Positions 18,012 to 27,288 of a DNA stretch of 64,000 nucleotides are shown one piece after another (within the stretch, counting starts at the first letter, position 1; each line of letters starts with the position of its first letter). The notes below the pieces were generated by a model that did no database searches, had not been told where the DNA came from, and worked only from the letters and a program-made list of their open reading frames with translations. The stretch covers positions 40,066 to 104,065 of the forward strand of contig NZ_JAHUWJ010000024.1 in the NCBI RefSeq assembly GCF_019219075.1, written 5' to 3'. The position numbers and the translations under genes were made by a program. Origin of the DNA: Chitinophaga sp. sic0106. GTDB taxonomy: Bacteria; Bacteroidota; Bacteroidia; Chitinophagales; Chitinophagaceae.

Positions 18012-19367
18012 ATGCTATTCTTCAACAGGGTTACCTGCATCGGGCTGATAGCGTGGCTACTGAATGCTTATTCTGCACTGGCACAACAGGTAGTAAACCC
18101 GGAACCTATCCGGCTCTCTGCCCGCGATGCTGTAGACTACGCGCTCGCTAACCAATCTGCCGTAAAAACCGCCAAGCTGGACGAGTTGATACAACTGGCC
18201 AAAAACAAGGAAGTAAGCGGTCTCGCCCTTCCATCCATCACCGGAAATGGCTCTTATCAGTACAACCCGATCACTCAGAAACAACAGTTTAATATGAAGA
18301 ATTTCGGGCTGCCCGTAGATTCCTATACTGTTGCCTCTTTCCAGCTTGCACATAATCTTTTGGGAGAAGTCAGACTCACCCAAACCTTGTTCGACCCGTC
18401 AGTGCTCGTTGCCCTCCAGGCACGTACCACCCTGGAAGAACTCGTGAAAAAAAATGTAACCAAGTCGGAAATCGATGTGAAAGCAAGCGTGTATAAAGCA
18501 TATTATAATGTGCTCTCTGCCCGCAAAGCCCTGAATATCCTCAGCGGTACACTTTCCACATTACAAAGTCTGCTCAACGAAACCCGCGAAATCTATAAAA
18601 ACGGATTAGTGGAAAAACTCGATGTAGACAGGCTGATGGTGCAATATACTAACCTGGAAACAGAACAAACCAAACTCAATAACCTCATCGAAATAGGTAC
18701 CGCCGCACTGAAATACCAGATGGGCATGCCACTCAAGCAGCCTATAACGCTCACGGATACACTCTCCACCGAACAAATCGTGGCGGACGTGATGAATACG
18801 GACCAGTTCGATTACCACCAACGCATCGAATACCAGTTGCTCGAAACACAAAAGAAAGCAAATGAGTACGATCTCAAAAGATATAAACTCAAAGGCCTCC
18901 CTTCCTTACAGCTGTTTGCCGCCACCGGCGCACTCAGAGGAAGTGATAAGTTCGACTACTTCGAAAATAAAATGTGGTACGGCTACCTCAACACAGGCCT
19001 GAACCTCTCTATCCCGCTCTTTACAGGCCTGCAGCGCCGGCGACAAGTGGACCAGGCTGAGCTGGCCGTAGAGAAATCCGATGTGGCCCTGGAAAATGTG
19101 AAACTAGCCATCGACCTGGAAAGAGAACAATCCAATTCCACTTTCAAAAACAATGTACTCACCCTGCAGGCACAGGAAAAAAATATGATACTGGCGGAAG
19201 ATGTATACCGCACCACCCGGATCAAATACAGGGAAGGGGTCGGCTCCAGCCTGGAAATGAGTACCGCGGAAAATGACCTGCTCACCGCTCAGAACAATTA
19301 TTTCACAGCGCTCTATAACGCCGTGGTGGCTAAAATAGACCTGATGAAAGCCTACGGTAAATTATAA
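18012..19367 (+). CDS. TolC-family outer-membrane efflux protein
   Basis: 451 residues with a signal peptide (GLIAWLLNAYSALAQQ). The two internally similar halves are rich in long amphipathic helices (for example ARTTLEELVKKNVTKSEIDVKASVYKAYY overall region and EQSNSTFKNNVLTLQAQEKN), as in the TolC coiled-coil barrel, and GVGSSLEMSTAENDLLTAQNNY is a common family segment. It forms the outer-membrane exit duct for the RND pump encoded downstream. It starts 3 bp after the tetR stop. Confidence 0.9.
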   Translation: MLFFNRVTCIGLIAWLLNAYSALAQQVVNPEPIRLSARDAVDYALANQSAVKTAKLDELIQLAKNKEVSGLALPSITGNGSYQYNPITQKQQFNMKNFGLPVDSYTVASFQLAHNLLGEVRLTQTLFDPSVLVALQARTTLEELVKKNVTKSEIDVKASVYKAYYNVLSARKALNILSGTLSTLQSLLNETREIYKNGLVEKLDVDRLMVQYTNLETEQTKLNNLIEIGTAALKYQMGMPLKQPITLTDTLSTEQIVADVMNTDQFDYHQRIEYQLLETQKKANEYDLKRYKLKGLPSLQLFAATGALRGSDKFDYFENKMWYGYLNTGLNLSIPLFTGLQRRRQVDQAELAVEKSDVALENVKLAIDLEREQSNSTFKNNVLTLQAQEKNMILAEDVYRTTRIKYREGVGSSLEMSTAENDLLTAQNNYFTALYNAVVAKIDLMKAYGKL

Positions 19368-19387
19368 ATCACTTCATCACTACCTAT

Positions 19388-20518
19388 ATGAACACTAAAT
19401 ATTTTTTCTTGCTGCCACTGACTACCATCATCATGGCTTCCTGCGGAGGAAAAAAAGACTCCAAAGCAGAGAAGGAAAAACAACTGCAGCAACTGAAAGC
19501 AGAAAAAGCGAAATACCTGGAAGAAACCAATAAGAAAATTGCTGACCTGGAAACAGCGCTGGGAACAAGCGATAGTGTAAGGGTAAAGGATGTAGTGATT
19601 ACACCCGTGGAAACTTCCTCCTTCGAACATTACATTGATGTGCAGGGTAACGTGGATGCCCGCGAAAACGTAAACGTATCCGCCCGCGTACCCGGTGTTA
19701 TCACCGCCATCAACGTGCGTGAAGGTCAAAACGTAAGCAAGGGGCAGGTACTCGCACAAGTGGATGATCAGGTGCTCCGCGCCAACATGGCAGAGATTCA
19801 CACGCAATTAGACCTGGCAAATACCCTCTTCCAGAAACAACAGAATCTCTGGAACCAGAAAATTGGTTCAGAAATACAATACCTCAACGCAAAAACAAAT
19901 AAAGAAGCGCTGGAGCGCAAGCTGACTACCATGCAGGATCAGCTGGCACAAACCAGGATCATCAGCCCTATCAACGGTACTGTAGACGCGGTGATCGCTA
20001 AGCTGGGAGATAACGCAAGCCCCGGCCTGCCCGCCTTCCGTGTGGTAAACGCCAGCCATCTGAAAGTGACCGCCAACGTAGCAGAAGCCTATGCGTCACT
20101 GGTGAAAACCGGCGGTCCGGTAATCATCAACTTCCCGGACATTAAACGTGAAGTACGTACCAACATTGGCTTTGCCAGTCGCACCATTGATCCCCTGAGT
20201 CGCACCATCAACGTAGAAGTACCGCTGCAACCAGCTGCTGATCTGCGTCCTAATATGGCTGCCCAACTGCGTATCATCGATTACAGTGCCACCAACGCTG
20301 TCGTTATCCCGGTTGGGGTAATCCAGTACAGCGCCGGAAAACCTTACGTAATCGTTGCCGCTAACCAGAATGGGAAAACAGTGGCACTGCGCCGCAATAT
20401 TGAAGTGGGTCGCACCTATAACGATAAAGCAGAAGTGAAATCAGGATTGCAGCCGGGAGATAAAATAGTGACCACCGGATTCCAGGGACTCAACGATAAT
20501 GACCTTATTAAATCTTAG
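19388..20518 (+). CDS. RND efflux periplasmic adaptor (membrane fusion lipoprotein)
   Basis: 376 residues with a lipobox (IIMASC, Cys at about residue 19), so it is anchored to the inner membrane. A Lys/Glu-rich coiled coil covers about 22-62. A barrel-sandwich lipoyl half follows (VSARVPGVITAINVREGQNVSKGQVLAQVDD), then a helical hairpin, the second lipoyl half (TRIISPINGTVDAVIAKLGDNASPG) and beta-barrel/MP domains. It couples the RND pump to the TolC-like duct. Confidence 0.92.
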   Translation: MNTKYFFLLPLTTIIMASCGGKKDSKAEKEKQLQQLKAEKAKYLEETNKKIADLETALGTSDSVRVKDVVITPVETSSFEHYIDVQGNVDARENVNVSARVPGVITAINVREGQNVSKGQVLAQVDDQVLRANMAEIHTQLDLANTLFQKQQNLWNQKIGSEIQYLNAKTNKEALERKLTTMQDQLAQTRIISPINGTVDAVIAKLGDNASPGLPAFRVVNASHLKVTANVAEAYASLVKTGGPVIINFPDIKREVRTNIGFASRTIDPLSRTINVEVPLQPAADLRPNMAAQLRIIDYSATNAVVIPVGVIQYSAGKPYVIVAANQNGKTVALRRNIEVGRTYNDKAEVKSGLQPGDKIVTTGFQGLNDNDLIKS

Positions 20519-20540
20519 GCCGACTGATTAAAGCAAGCTT

Positions 20541-23500
20541 ATGAAAGATAATCTTAATAAAGAATTTAAGCCTACCAGCTGGGCCATCGACAATAAGGTG
20601 AGCGTATATGTAGCCACTTTGTTCCTGGCCATCGCCGGTATCCTGGCTTACATCGACCGCCCGAAGGAACAATTCCCGGAGGTCGTGTTCCCGCAGTTTA
20701 TCATCACAACAATCAACCAGGGTACCTCTCCGGAAGATATGGAAACCCTCGTGACCAAGCCGATCGAAAAACAACTCAACGGCATCAGTGGTGTTAAAAA
20801 AATCAAGAGTACTTCCATGCAGGATTTCTCCTTGATCAATATTGAATTTAATGCCAGTGAAGACATTGAATCCGCCCGGCAGCAGGTACGCGAAAAGGTA
20901 GATGACGCCAAGAGAGATCTGCCGCAGAATCTCACCCAGGACCCGTCCATACTCAAAATTGACGTATCGCAGATACCTATCATGAACGTCAACCTGTCCG
21001 GAGATTTTGACCTGCCAACCATCAAGCGTTATGCCGATGATATGCAGGACAGGATTGAAGCACTCAACGAAATAACCCGCGTAGACATAGTGGGAGCCCT
21101 GGAAAGAGAGATCCAGATCAATGTGGATAAATACAAGATGGACGCTGCCCGTATCAGCTTCAGTGATATCATCGGAGCCATCCAGGGTGAAAACATGACC
21201 ATCTCCGGTGGGCTTGTTTCCATGGACGGACAAAAGCGTAGTCTGAGTGTGAAAGGTGAATACAAAAATCCGGCACAGATTGCCAACATCATTGTGCGTG
21301 GCCAATCCGGTGCTACCGTGTATCTCCGCGATATTGCCGATGTGGTGGACGGATTCCTGGAACAGGAAAGTTACGCCCGCCTGAATGGTAAAAATGTAAT
21401 CACCCTCAACGTGATTAAACAGAGTGGTAAAAACCTCATTGATGCCAGCGATAAAATCCGCACCATCATCGAGGATATGCAGAAGAATCACTTGCCAAAA
21501 GGACTGCATGTAACCATTACTGCCGATCAGTCAAAGGGTACCCGTGTAACCCTGCATGATCTGATTAATACCATTATCATCGGGTTCCTGCTGGTAACGC
21601 TGATCCTGATGTTCTTTATGGGCGCGGTAAATGCCATATTCGTGGCATTGTCCGTACCAATATCCATGTTTATTGCATTCCTGTTGCTTCCCGTATATGG
21701 GTTCACGTTAAACATGATGGTGTTGTTCTCCTTCCTGCTGGCATTGGGTATTGTGGTGGATGATGCAATTGTGGTGATAGAAAACGTACACCGTATTTTC
21801 AATGAGCGGAAAGACCTGGGCATTGTAAAAGCCGCTAAGATAGCGGCAGGTGAGGTATTTCTGCCTGTGTTCTCCGGTACGCTTACCGTGCTGGCGCCTT
21901 TCTTCCCGCTGCTGTTCTGGCCGGGTGTGATTGGTAAGTTCATGTTCTTCCTGCCGGTAACGCTGATCACTACACTGGGTGCTTCCCTGATCGTGGCTTA
22001 CATTATCAATCCCGTGTTTGCGGTTGATTTTATGGATAGACATGAAGGAGAGCATCACCCCAAACCTACCTTTAACAGGAAGTTTAAAATACTTACCGCC
22101 GTATTTGCCGGCGTGGCGCTGATAGCTTATGTGAATGGGAGTCCGGGTGTTGGCAACTTTGTGATTTTTGTATACCTGGTAATAGCCCTGGAGAAATTCT
22201 GGCTGGCCGGCATAGCCCGCAGCTTCCAGCAGAAATTCTGGCCCAAAGTGCAGGAGCGGTATAAGCGCATTTTGAAATGGTGCCTGGTAGGCTGGCGCCC
22301 GGTTTGGATACTGGTAGCCACATTTGGTTTGTTGGTAATGAGCATAATGGCAACGGCTATACGAAGCCCTAAAGTGGTATTCTTCCCGGAGGCTGATCCC
22401 AACTTTATTTATACGTATATCCAGCTGCCAAATGGTACCGATCAAAAGTATACGGACAGCATCACACGGATCGTGGAAAACCGTATCACTAAAGTGGTAG
22501 GGGCCAACAACCCGATCGTGGAATCCATCATTTCCAATGTGGCCGTAGGTGCGGGTGATCCGAATGAAATGGATCAGAGTACGCAGCCGCAGAAAGGTAA
22601 AGTAACCGTTGCCTTTGTGGAGTTTGGTGCAAGAAAGGGGCAGTCTACCGTACAATACCTTTCTAAAATCCGCGAAGCGGTGAAAGGTATTCCGGGTACT
22701 AATATCACGGTAGAGCAGGAGCAGGGCGGACCTCCGACCGGTAAACCCATTAACATTGAAATTTCCGGTGATGAGTTTAATGACCTGACTGCTACTTCGT
22801 TCAGGCTTAAACGTTACCTCGATTCTTTACATATAGATGGAGTGGAGGAGCTGAAGAGTGATTTCGAAGATAATAAGCCGGAGGTGATCGTAAATGTAGA
22901 CAGGGAGCGGGCTAACAAAGAAGGTATTTCCACCAGGGATATCGGGTTGAACCTGCGTACTGCATTGTTCGGTACGGAAGCTTCCAAGATCCGTGATGCA
23001 GACGATGAGTACAAGATCATGGTAAGATTAAGAGAAGATCAGCGTAACAATATTAACAACCTGATGAACCTCAACATGGTATACCGTGATATGAATATGG
23101 GTGGGGCAGTAAGGCAGGTGCCGTTATCTGCCGTGGCGGATATCCAGTATTCCAATACTTACGCAGGAATAAAACGTATTGACCAGAAACGTGTGATCAG
23201 CGTGTATTCCAACGTACTCACCGGCTATAATGCCAACGAGGTGGTGGCGCAGATTCAGCGCGCTATCAACGACTTTTCACATTCCCCGGATGTAAGCATC
23301 CGGATGACCGGTGAACAGGAAGATCAGATGGAAACGATGAACTTCCTGATGATGGCGATGCTGGGGGCATTTGGACTGATGCTGATGATCATGGTAACGC
23401 AGTTTAACTCGGTGGGTCGCCCGGCGATTATCCTGCTGGAGATCCTGTTCAGTATCATTGGTGTGTTCCTGGGCTTCAGCATATTCGGAATGGATATTTC

Positions 23501-24089
23501 GATTGTAATGACTGGCGTGGGTATTATGGCACTGGCGGGTATTGTGGTAAGGAATGGTATTGTGTTGGTGGAGTTTACCGATTTATTGATTCAGCAGGAT
23601 ACCAAAGTATATGATGCTGTGGTGGAAGCGGGTGGTACGCGTATGACGCCGGTGTTGCTGACGGCCATAGCCGCTATTTTGGGGCTGATACCGCTGGCGG
23701 TGGGCTTTAATATTGACTTCGAGGGATTGTTTACGCATTTCAGGCCGAACATCTATTTCGGGGGAGATAACGTGGCGTTCTGGGGGCCGCTGGCCTGGAC
23801 GATGGTATTCGGACTGATCTTCGCGACCTTCCTGACGCTGGTGCTGGTACCGGTGATGTATGCGATGAACAAGCGTTCTATTGATGTGCTCGATTACCAT
23901 CATTTGCCACGGGGGCTGAAGTATATTCCTTTTGTGGTGTTGATAATCAAGCTGTTTACCAAGCGTAGTGTGGTAAGGGAGATGCATGACCCGAACTATG
24001 TTTCAGCGCGGCCTTACCATTTCTTCAACACACCGGAAGAGGTGGCGCAGCCGACAAAGGGCAAGCTTGATAAAGTGACGATGAATTAG
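20541..24089 (+). CDS. RND-family efflux permease (AcrB/MexB type)
   Basis: 1182 residues, longer than AcrB (about 1050). TM1 is preceded by an N-terminal amphipathic segment. The TM4 proton relay is present as ALGIVVDDAIVVIEN (two adjacent Asp). Two extra length blocks are visible: a hydrophobic hairpin near 510-560 between TM6 and TM7, and a longer TM11-12 loop plus a C-terminal tail with another hydrophobic stretch. Periplasmic porter domains are in the usual places. Family knowledge implies proton-driven export of drugs or lipids; the substrate is unknown. Last gene of the operon, followed by a terminator. Confidence 0.93.
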   Translation: MKDNLNKEFKPTSWAIDNKVSVYVATLFLAIAGILAYIDRPKEQFPEVVFPQFIITTINQGTSPEDMETLVTKPIEKQLNGISGVKKIKSTSMQDFSLINIEFNASEDIESARQQVREKVDDAKRDLPQNLTQDPSILKIDVSQIPIMNVNLSGDFDLPTIKRYADDMQDRIEALNEITRVDIVGALEREIQINVDKYKMDAARISFSDIIGAIQGENMTISGGLVSMDGQKRSLSVKGEYKNPAQIANIIVRGQSGATVYLRDIADVVDGFLEQESYARLNGKNVITLNVIKQSGKNLIDASDKIRTIIEDMQKNHLPKGLHVTITADQSKGTRVTLHDLINTIIIGFLLVTLILMFFMGAVNAIFVALSVPISMFIAFLLLPVYGFTLNMMVLFSFLLALGIVVDDAIVVIENVHRIFNERKDLGIVKAAKIAAGEVFLPVFSGTLTVLAPFFPLLFWPGVIGKFMFFLPVTLITTLGASLIVAYIINPVFAVDFMDRHEGEHHPKPTFNRKFKILTAVFAGVALIAYVNGSPGVGNFVIFVYLVIALEKFWLAGIARSFQQKFWPKVQERYKRILKWCLVGWRPVWILVATFGLLVMSIMATAIRSPKVVFFPEADPNFIYTYIQLPNGTDQKYTDSITRIVENRITKVVGANNPIVESIISNVAVGAGDPNEMDQSTQPQKGKVTVAFVEFGARKGQSTVQYLSKIREAVKGIPGTNITVEQEQGGPPTGKPINIEISGDEFNDLTATSFRLKRYLDSLHIDGVEELKSDFEDNKPEVIVNVDRERANKEGISTRDIGLNLRTALFGTEASKIRDADDEYKIMVRLREDQRNNINNLMNLNMVYRDMNMGGAVRQVPLSAVADIQYSNTYAGIKRIDQKRVISVYSNVLTGYNANEVVAQIQRAINDFSHSPDVSIRMTGEQEDQMETMNFLMMAMLGAFGLMLMIMVTQFNSVGRPAIILLEILFSIIGVFLGFSIFGMDISIVMTGVGIMALAGIVVRNGIVLVEFTDLLIQQDTKVYDAVVEAGGTRMTPVLLTAIAAILGLIPLAVGFNIDFEGLFTHFRPNIYFGGDNVAFWGPLAWTMVFGLIFATFLTLVLVPVMYAMNKRSIDVLDYHHLPRGLKYIPFVVLIIKLFTKRSVVREMHDPNYVSARPYHFFNTPEEVAQPTKGKLDKVTMN

Positions 24090-24138
24090 AAGAAAACGAT
24101 TTTTTTTATACAGTGTAACAGTTGTAGGTTAACAATAA

Positions 24139-24168
24139 CCGTCCTGATTCTTCGGGACGGTTTTTTTT
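24139..24168 (+). terminator. Terminator of the efflux operon
   Basis: CCGTCC pairs with GGACGG across a short loop, followed directly by TTTTTTTT, 50 bp past the permease stop. Confidence 0.85.
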
Positions 24169-24229
24169 ATTATATTTGGGAAAAACCGGTAAATTTACCC
24201 TGATTAACAAATTTTAACATTTGGAAGTG

Positions 24230-24259
24230 GCTGCATATGGACAGCCTTTATTACTTTTG
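24230..24259 (+). promoter_or_regulatory. Predicted promoter of the kynU operon with long leader
   Basis: TTTG at 24230-24233, 18-bp spacer, TACTTTTG at 24252-24259: a full consensus match. It would give a leader of roughly 195 nt before kynU. I see no known riboswitch fold in that leader and no peptide longer than about 16 codons. Confidence 0.6.
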
Positions 24260-24461
24260 GCGCTCAGATTGTTTTTCACGTTACTAGCCTTGTATATCCT
24301 AAGCCACGTAACCACGTAAAGTAGTGATTACCAATGAAAACGTTCTGATTAAAACAGTTATGACCTGTTTGCCTGTTTACTGAGATATAGAATTGTAGTT
24401 ATACTTGACGGGTAAGGTAAGAGCAGCCATTAAAAGATTATAGGTATTAGATTGGAAGACC

Positions 24462-25730
24462 ATGGAGTACGTAGCATCATTAGCATTTGCTAAAGAGCAG
24501 GACCAAAAGGATCCGTTAAGAAAGTTTAGAGAGCAGTTTTTATTTCCTCAACGCAAAGGCAAGGACGCAATATATTTATGTGGAAATTCGTTGGGATTAC
24601 AGCCAAGGAATGTAAAAGCAGCAATTGAGCAGGAGTTGGCGGACTGGCAGCAGTGCGCGGTAGAAGGTTACTGGGGCGCAAAGCATCCCTGGTTATACTA
24701 CCAGCAGTATTGCAGCAAGCCATTGACTTCCATCATGGGTGCAAGTCAGCAGGAGCTAACGGTGATGAATACACTGACGGTGAACCTGCATTTTATGATG
24801 TTAAGTTTCTATAAGCCAACCAAACAACGGTTTAAGGTGTTAATGGAAGCAGGAGCATTTCCGAGTGACCAGTATGCAGTAGAAACCCAGGTTAAATTTC
24901 ATGGATTCGACCCAGAAAGCGCGATAATAGAGGTTGCACCCCGACCCGGCGAACAATTGATCCGAACAGAAGATATTTTAGAAATTATTAACAGAGAAAG
25001 TGATAGTTTAGCATTAGTTTTATTTGGCGGAATAAATTATTACACCGGGCAATTTTTTGATATCCCGGCAATTACGGATGCTGCGCATAAAGCTGGAGCA
25101 TATGCAGGTTTCGACCTGGCACACGTAGCAGGAAATATTCCGGTACAATTGCATGATTGGGACGTAGATTTTGCCGTATGGTGCTCTTATAAGTACTTAA
25201 ACGGAGGTCCCGGCGCTGTAGGCGGCGCATTTGTACACGAAAAACACGCCGGCAACCGCGGTTTTCCCCGATTAGGTGGCTGGTGGGGCAACGAAGAGCG
25301 CATACGTTTTAAAATGGAGAAAGGTTTTGTGCCTAAAGACAATGCCGAAGGTTGGCAACAAAGCACCGCTCAGGTGTTCAACATGGTTAGCTTAAAGGCC
25401 TCCCTGGAATTATTTGAAGAAGCCGGTATAAAGGCACTAAGAGAAAAGAGCATCGGAATGACCAACTATCTGGAGTTCCTGCTACAACAACTGAAAGGGA
25501 TAAATTTCGAAATAATTACACCTAATAATTGTAATGAACGTGGCGCACAACTATCTTTGTTGTTCAAGGATAAAGGAAAAGAGATACATCAACAGATGAC
25601 TGACGCCGGTATCATCGTAGACTGGCGAGAACCCGGAGTAATTAGGGTTTCACCGGTTCCAATGTATAACTCTTATCAGGATGTGTTTCATTTTTATGAA
25701 ATCATAGCAAATATTGCTTCAAACGCTTAA
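24462..25730 (+). CDS. kynU: Kynureninase
   Basis: 422 residues, normal length. A PLP enzyme that cleaves L-kynurenine to anthranilate and alanine in tryptophan catabolism. The PLP lysine is Lys244 in WCSYKYLNGGPG; the phosphate-binding and substrate segments CGNSLGLQPR, YWGAKHPW and FDLAHVAGN match the family, as does the C-terminal DWREPGVIRVSPVPMYNS. No tryptophan dioxygenase, formamidase or 3-monooxygenase gene is in the window. The first third uses more TTA/AT-rich codons than the neighbouring pump genes. The next gene starts 10 bp later. Confidence 0.94.
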   Translation: MEYVASLAFAKEQDQKDPLRKFREQFLFPQRKGKDAIYLCGNSLGLQPRNVKAAIEQELADWQQCAVEGYWGAKHPWLYYQQYCSKPLTSIMGASQQELTVMNTLTVNLHFMMLSFYKPTKQRFKVLMEAGAFPSDQYAVETQVKFHGFDPESAIIEVAPRPGEQLIRTEDILEIINRESDSLALVLFGGINYYTGQFFDIPAITDAAHKAGAYAGFDLAHVAGNIPVQLHDWDVDFAVWCSYKYLNGGPGAVGGAFVHEKHAGNRGFPRLGGWWGNEERIRFKMEKGFVPKDNAEGWQQSTAQVFNMVSLKASLELFEEAGIKALREKSIGMTNYLEFLLQQLKGINFEIITPNNCNERGAQLSLLFKDKGKEIHQQMTDAGIIVDWREPGVIRVSPVPMYNSYQDVFHFYEIIANIASNA

Positions 25731-25739
25731 TTAAGTAAG

Positions 25740-27110
25740 ATGAATTTTGAGAGAAACGAACGCCCCCGCAGGCCCTACTCTTCTGATACCAACAAAGAGA
25801 ATGATCCCAATAAGGAGAGAGGTGACTTCAAACCCAACTTAAACAGTGAGCGGGAGGGTGGAAAACCCGACTACAACAGCGGAGACCAAAGTCGTCCTCC
25901 GTACAATGGAGACCGTGATGGCGGGTATCGCCAGCGCGATTACAACAATCGTGACAGTTACAACCGCGAAGGCGGTGGTGGCTACGGCCGCGGAGGCGGC
26001 GGTTACGACCGTGGAAACAGTTACAACCGTGATGGTGGTGGTGGCTACAATCGCGAAGGCGGTGGTGGCGGCTATAACCGTGATGGTGGCGGCGGCTATA
26101 ATCGCGAAGGCGGTGGCGGCGGCTACAACCGTGAAGGTGGTGGTGGCTACAATCGCGAAGGCGGTGGTGGCGGCTATAACCGTGACGGCGGCGGCGGTTA
26201 CAATCGCGGCGGCGGTGGTGGTGGCTATAACCGCGATGGCGGTGGTGGCGGCTACAATCGTGGCGGTGGTGGTTACGGCGGCGGCAACGGCGGTGGCGGT
26301 GGTTACAATCGCGGCGGTGGCGGCGGTGGTTACGATCGTGGCGGCGGCGGTGGTGGTTACAATCGCGGCGGTGGTGGCGGTGGTTACGATCGCGGCGGTG
26401 GCGGCGGTGGTTACAATCGCGGCGGTGGCGGCGGTGGTTACGATCGCGGCGGTGGCGGCGGTGGTTACAACCGTGGCGGTGGCGGTGGTTATGGCGGCGG
26501 TTACAACCGTGGCGGAAACCCTGGCATGCAACGTCGCAGACCAGAACCAAAACCAGATAATAAAATCTACTTTATCGCTCTCCTGCCAACTGCAGAAGTA
26601 GGTAAAGAAATCATAAAAATCAAACAGGAATTCGCTGAGCAATACGGCCCGCTGTACGCACTGAAAGTATTACCGCACATTACCCTGCAGGTACCTTTCA
26701 CCGCTGATCCAGCCCTGGAAAAAGCCTTCTGCGATGAACTGACTGAGTTCGCAAAAACTCAGGCTCCTTTTGAAGTGTCACTCAACGGCTTCGGTACATT
26801 CCCGAACAAACAAAACCGTGTACTCTTCATTAACGTAGAAAAGAGCGAAACCATGTCGGCTATGCACCGTCAACTGATCAACTTCCTGCGTAAGGAATTT
26901 GGCTTCAGTACCATGCTGGCCCGCACCGGATTCACTCCGCACGTTACCGTGGCCTTCAAAGACCTGGACGACGATCAATTCAATAAAGCATGGCCTGAAT
27001 ACGAAAACAAAGAGTACCAGGCTACCTTTAAAGTAAATAATCTCTACTTCCTCCGCCACAACGGCAAATCATGGGAAGTACTGCAGAAATGCAAACTCGG
27101 TGGCGCTTAA
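25740..27110 (+). CDS. 2H phosphoesterase (2'-5' RNA ligase/LigT-like) with Gly/Tyr/Arg-rich N-terminal domain
   Basis: 456 residues in two parts. Residues 1-75 are polar and charged. About 75-265 is low complexity, with some twenty Y(N/D/G)R units separated by runs of 4-6 Gly; early units read YNRD/YNRE, late ones alternate YNRG and YDRG with a 9-residue (27-bp) period. Residues ~275-456 are a 2H phosphoesterase with both HxT motifs, H313-I-T and H401-V-T, and a family-like LYFLRHNGKSWEV end. The 2H family acts on 2'-5' or cyclic phosphodiester bonds of RNA or nucleotides. RGG/YGG-like tails bind RNA and can drive condensates, so an RNA-directed role is a reasonable inference. It probably shares a transcript with kynU. 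Confidence 0.85.
   Translation: MNFERNERPRRPYSSDTNKENDPNKERGDFKPNLNSEREGGKPDYNSGDQSRPPYNGDRDGGYRQRDYNNRDSYNREGGGGYGRGGGGYDRGNSYNRDGGGGYNREGGGGGYNRDGGGGYNREGGGGGYNREGGGGYNREGGGGGYNRDGGGGYNRGGGGGGYNRDGGGGGYNRGGGGYGGGNGGGGGYNRGGGGGGYDRGGGGGGYNRGGGGGGYDRGGGGGGYNRGGGGGGYDRGGGGGGYNRGGGGGYGGGYNRGGNPGMQRRRPEPKPDNKIYFIALLPTAEVGKEIIKIKQEFAEQYGPLYALKVLPHITLQVPFTADPALEKAFCDELTEFAKTQAPFEVSLNGFGTFPNKQNRVLFINVEKSETMSAMHRQLINFLRKEFGFSTMLARTGFTPHVTVAFKDLDDDQFNKAWPEYENKEYQATFKVNNLYFLRHNGKSWEVLQKCKLGGA
25965..26520 (+). repeat. Tandem coding repeat encoding the Gly-rich domain
   Basis: Imperfect GGN-rich repeats of roughly 27-42 bp. In the last part (about 26300-26480) a 27-bp unit alternates TTACAATCGC and TTACGATCGC, giving a 54-bp higher-order period. 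Unit number is likely to vary between strains by slippage. Confidence 0.85.
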
Positions 27111-27132
27111 TCAACGCTCACCTGCAAATATT

Positions 27133-27166
27133 AAAAGGGTCCGTACTCACCAGTACGGACCCTTTT
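27133..27166 (+). terminator. Terminator of the kynU-2H operon
   Basis: A 15-bp perfect stem (AAAAGGGTCCGTACT and complement) with loop CACC ends in a T-run, 22 bp past the stop. It is symmetrical enough to work in both directions. Confidence 0.88.
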
Positions 27167-27191
27167 TTATGGTCACCCGATTCCCTTAAGC

Positions 27192-27236
27192 CAATCGGGA
27201 TTTAACCAGACCTGCAGCCCGGTTAAATCCCGATTG
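27192..27236. repeat. 16-bp perfect inverted repeat in the 27.1-27.8 kb gap
   Basis: CAATCGGGATTTAACC and its exact complement flank a 13-nt loop. No T-run follows on either side. It lies downstream (minus strand) of the possible 37-residue peptide and could be its 3' hairpin. Confidence 0.6.
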
Positions 27237-27288
27237 AAAGTCATATTTGGGGGCAGCGCAACCCGCAGTTACAGCCTGACGGGTTACA

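Noticed and set aside
20508..21509. 333-residue minus-strand frame opposite the RND permease
   Set aside because: A shadow of the permease; no family resemblance, and the permease frame is intact.
25828..26642. Long open frames on both strands across the Gly-rich repeat (His/Arg-rich and Ala/Thr/Val-rich)
   Set aside because: They are by-products of the GGN repeat in other frames; the frame ending in the 2H domain is the only one with a recognisable fold.
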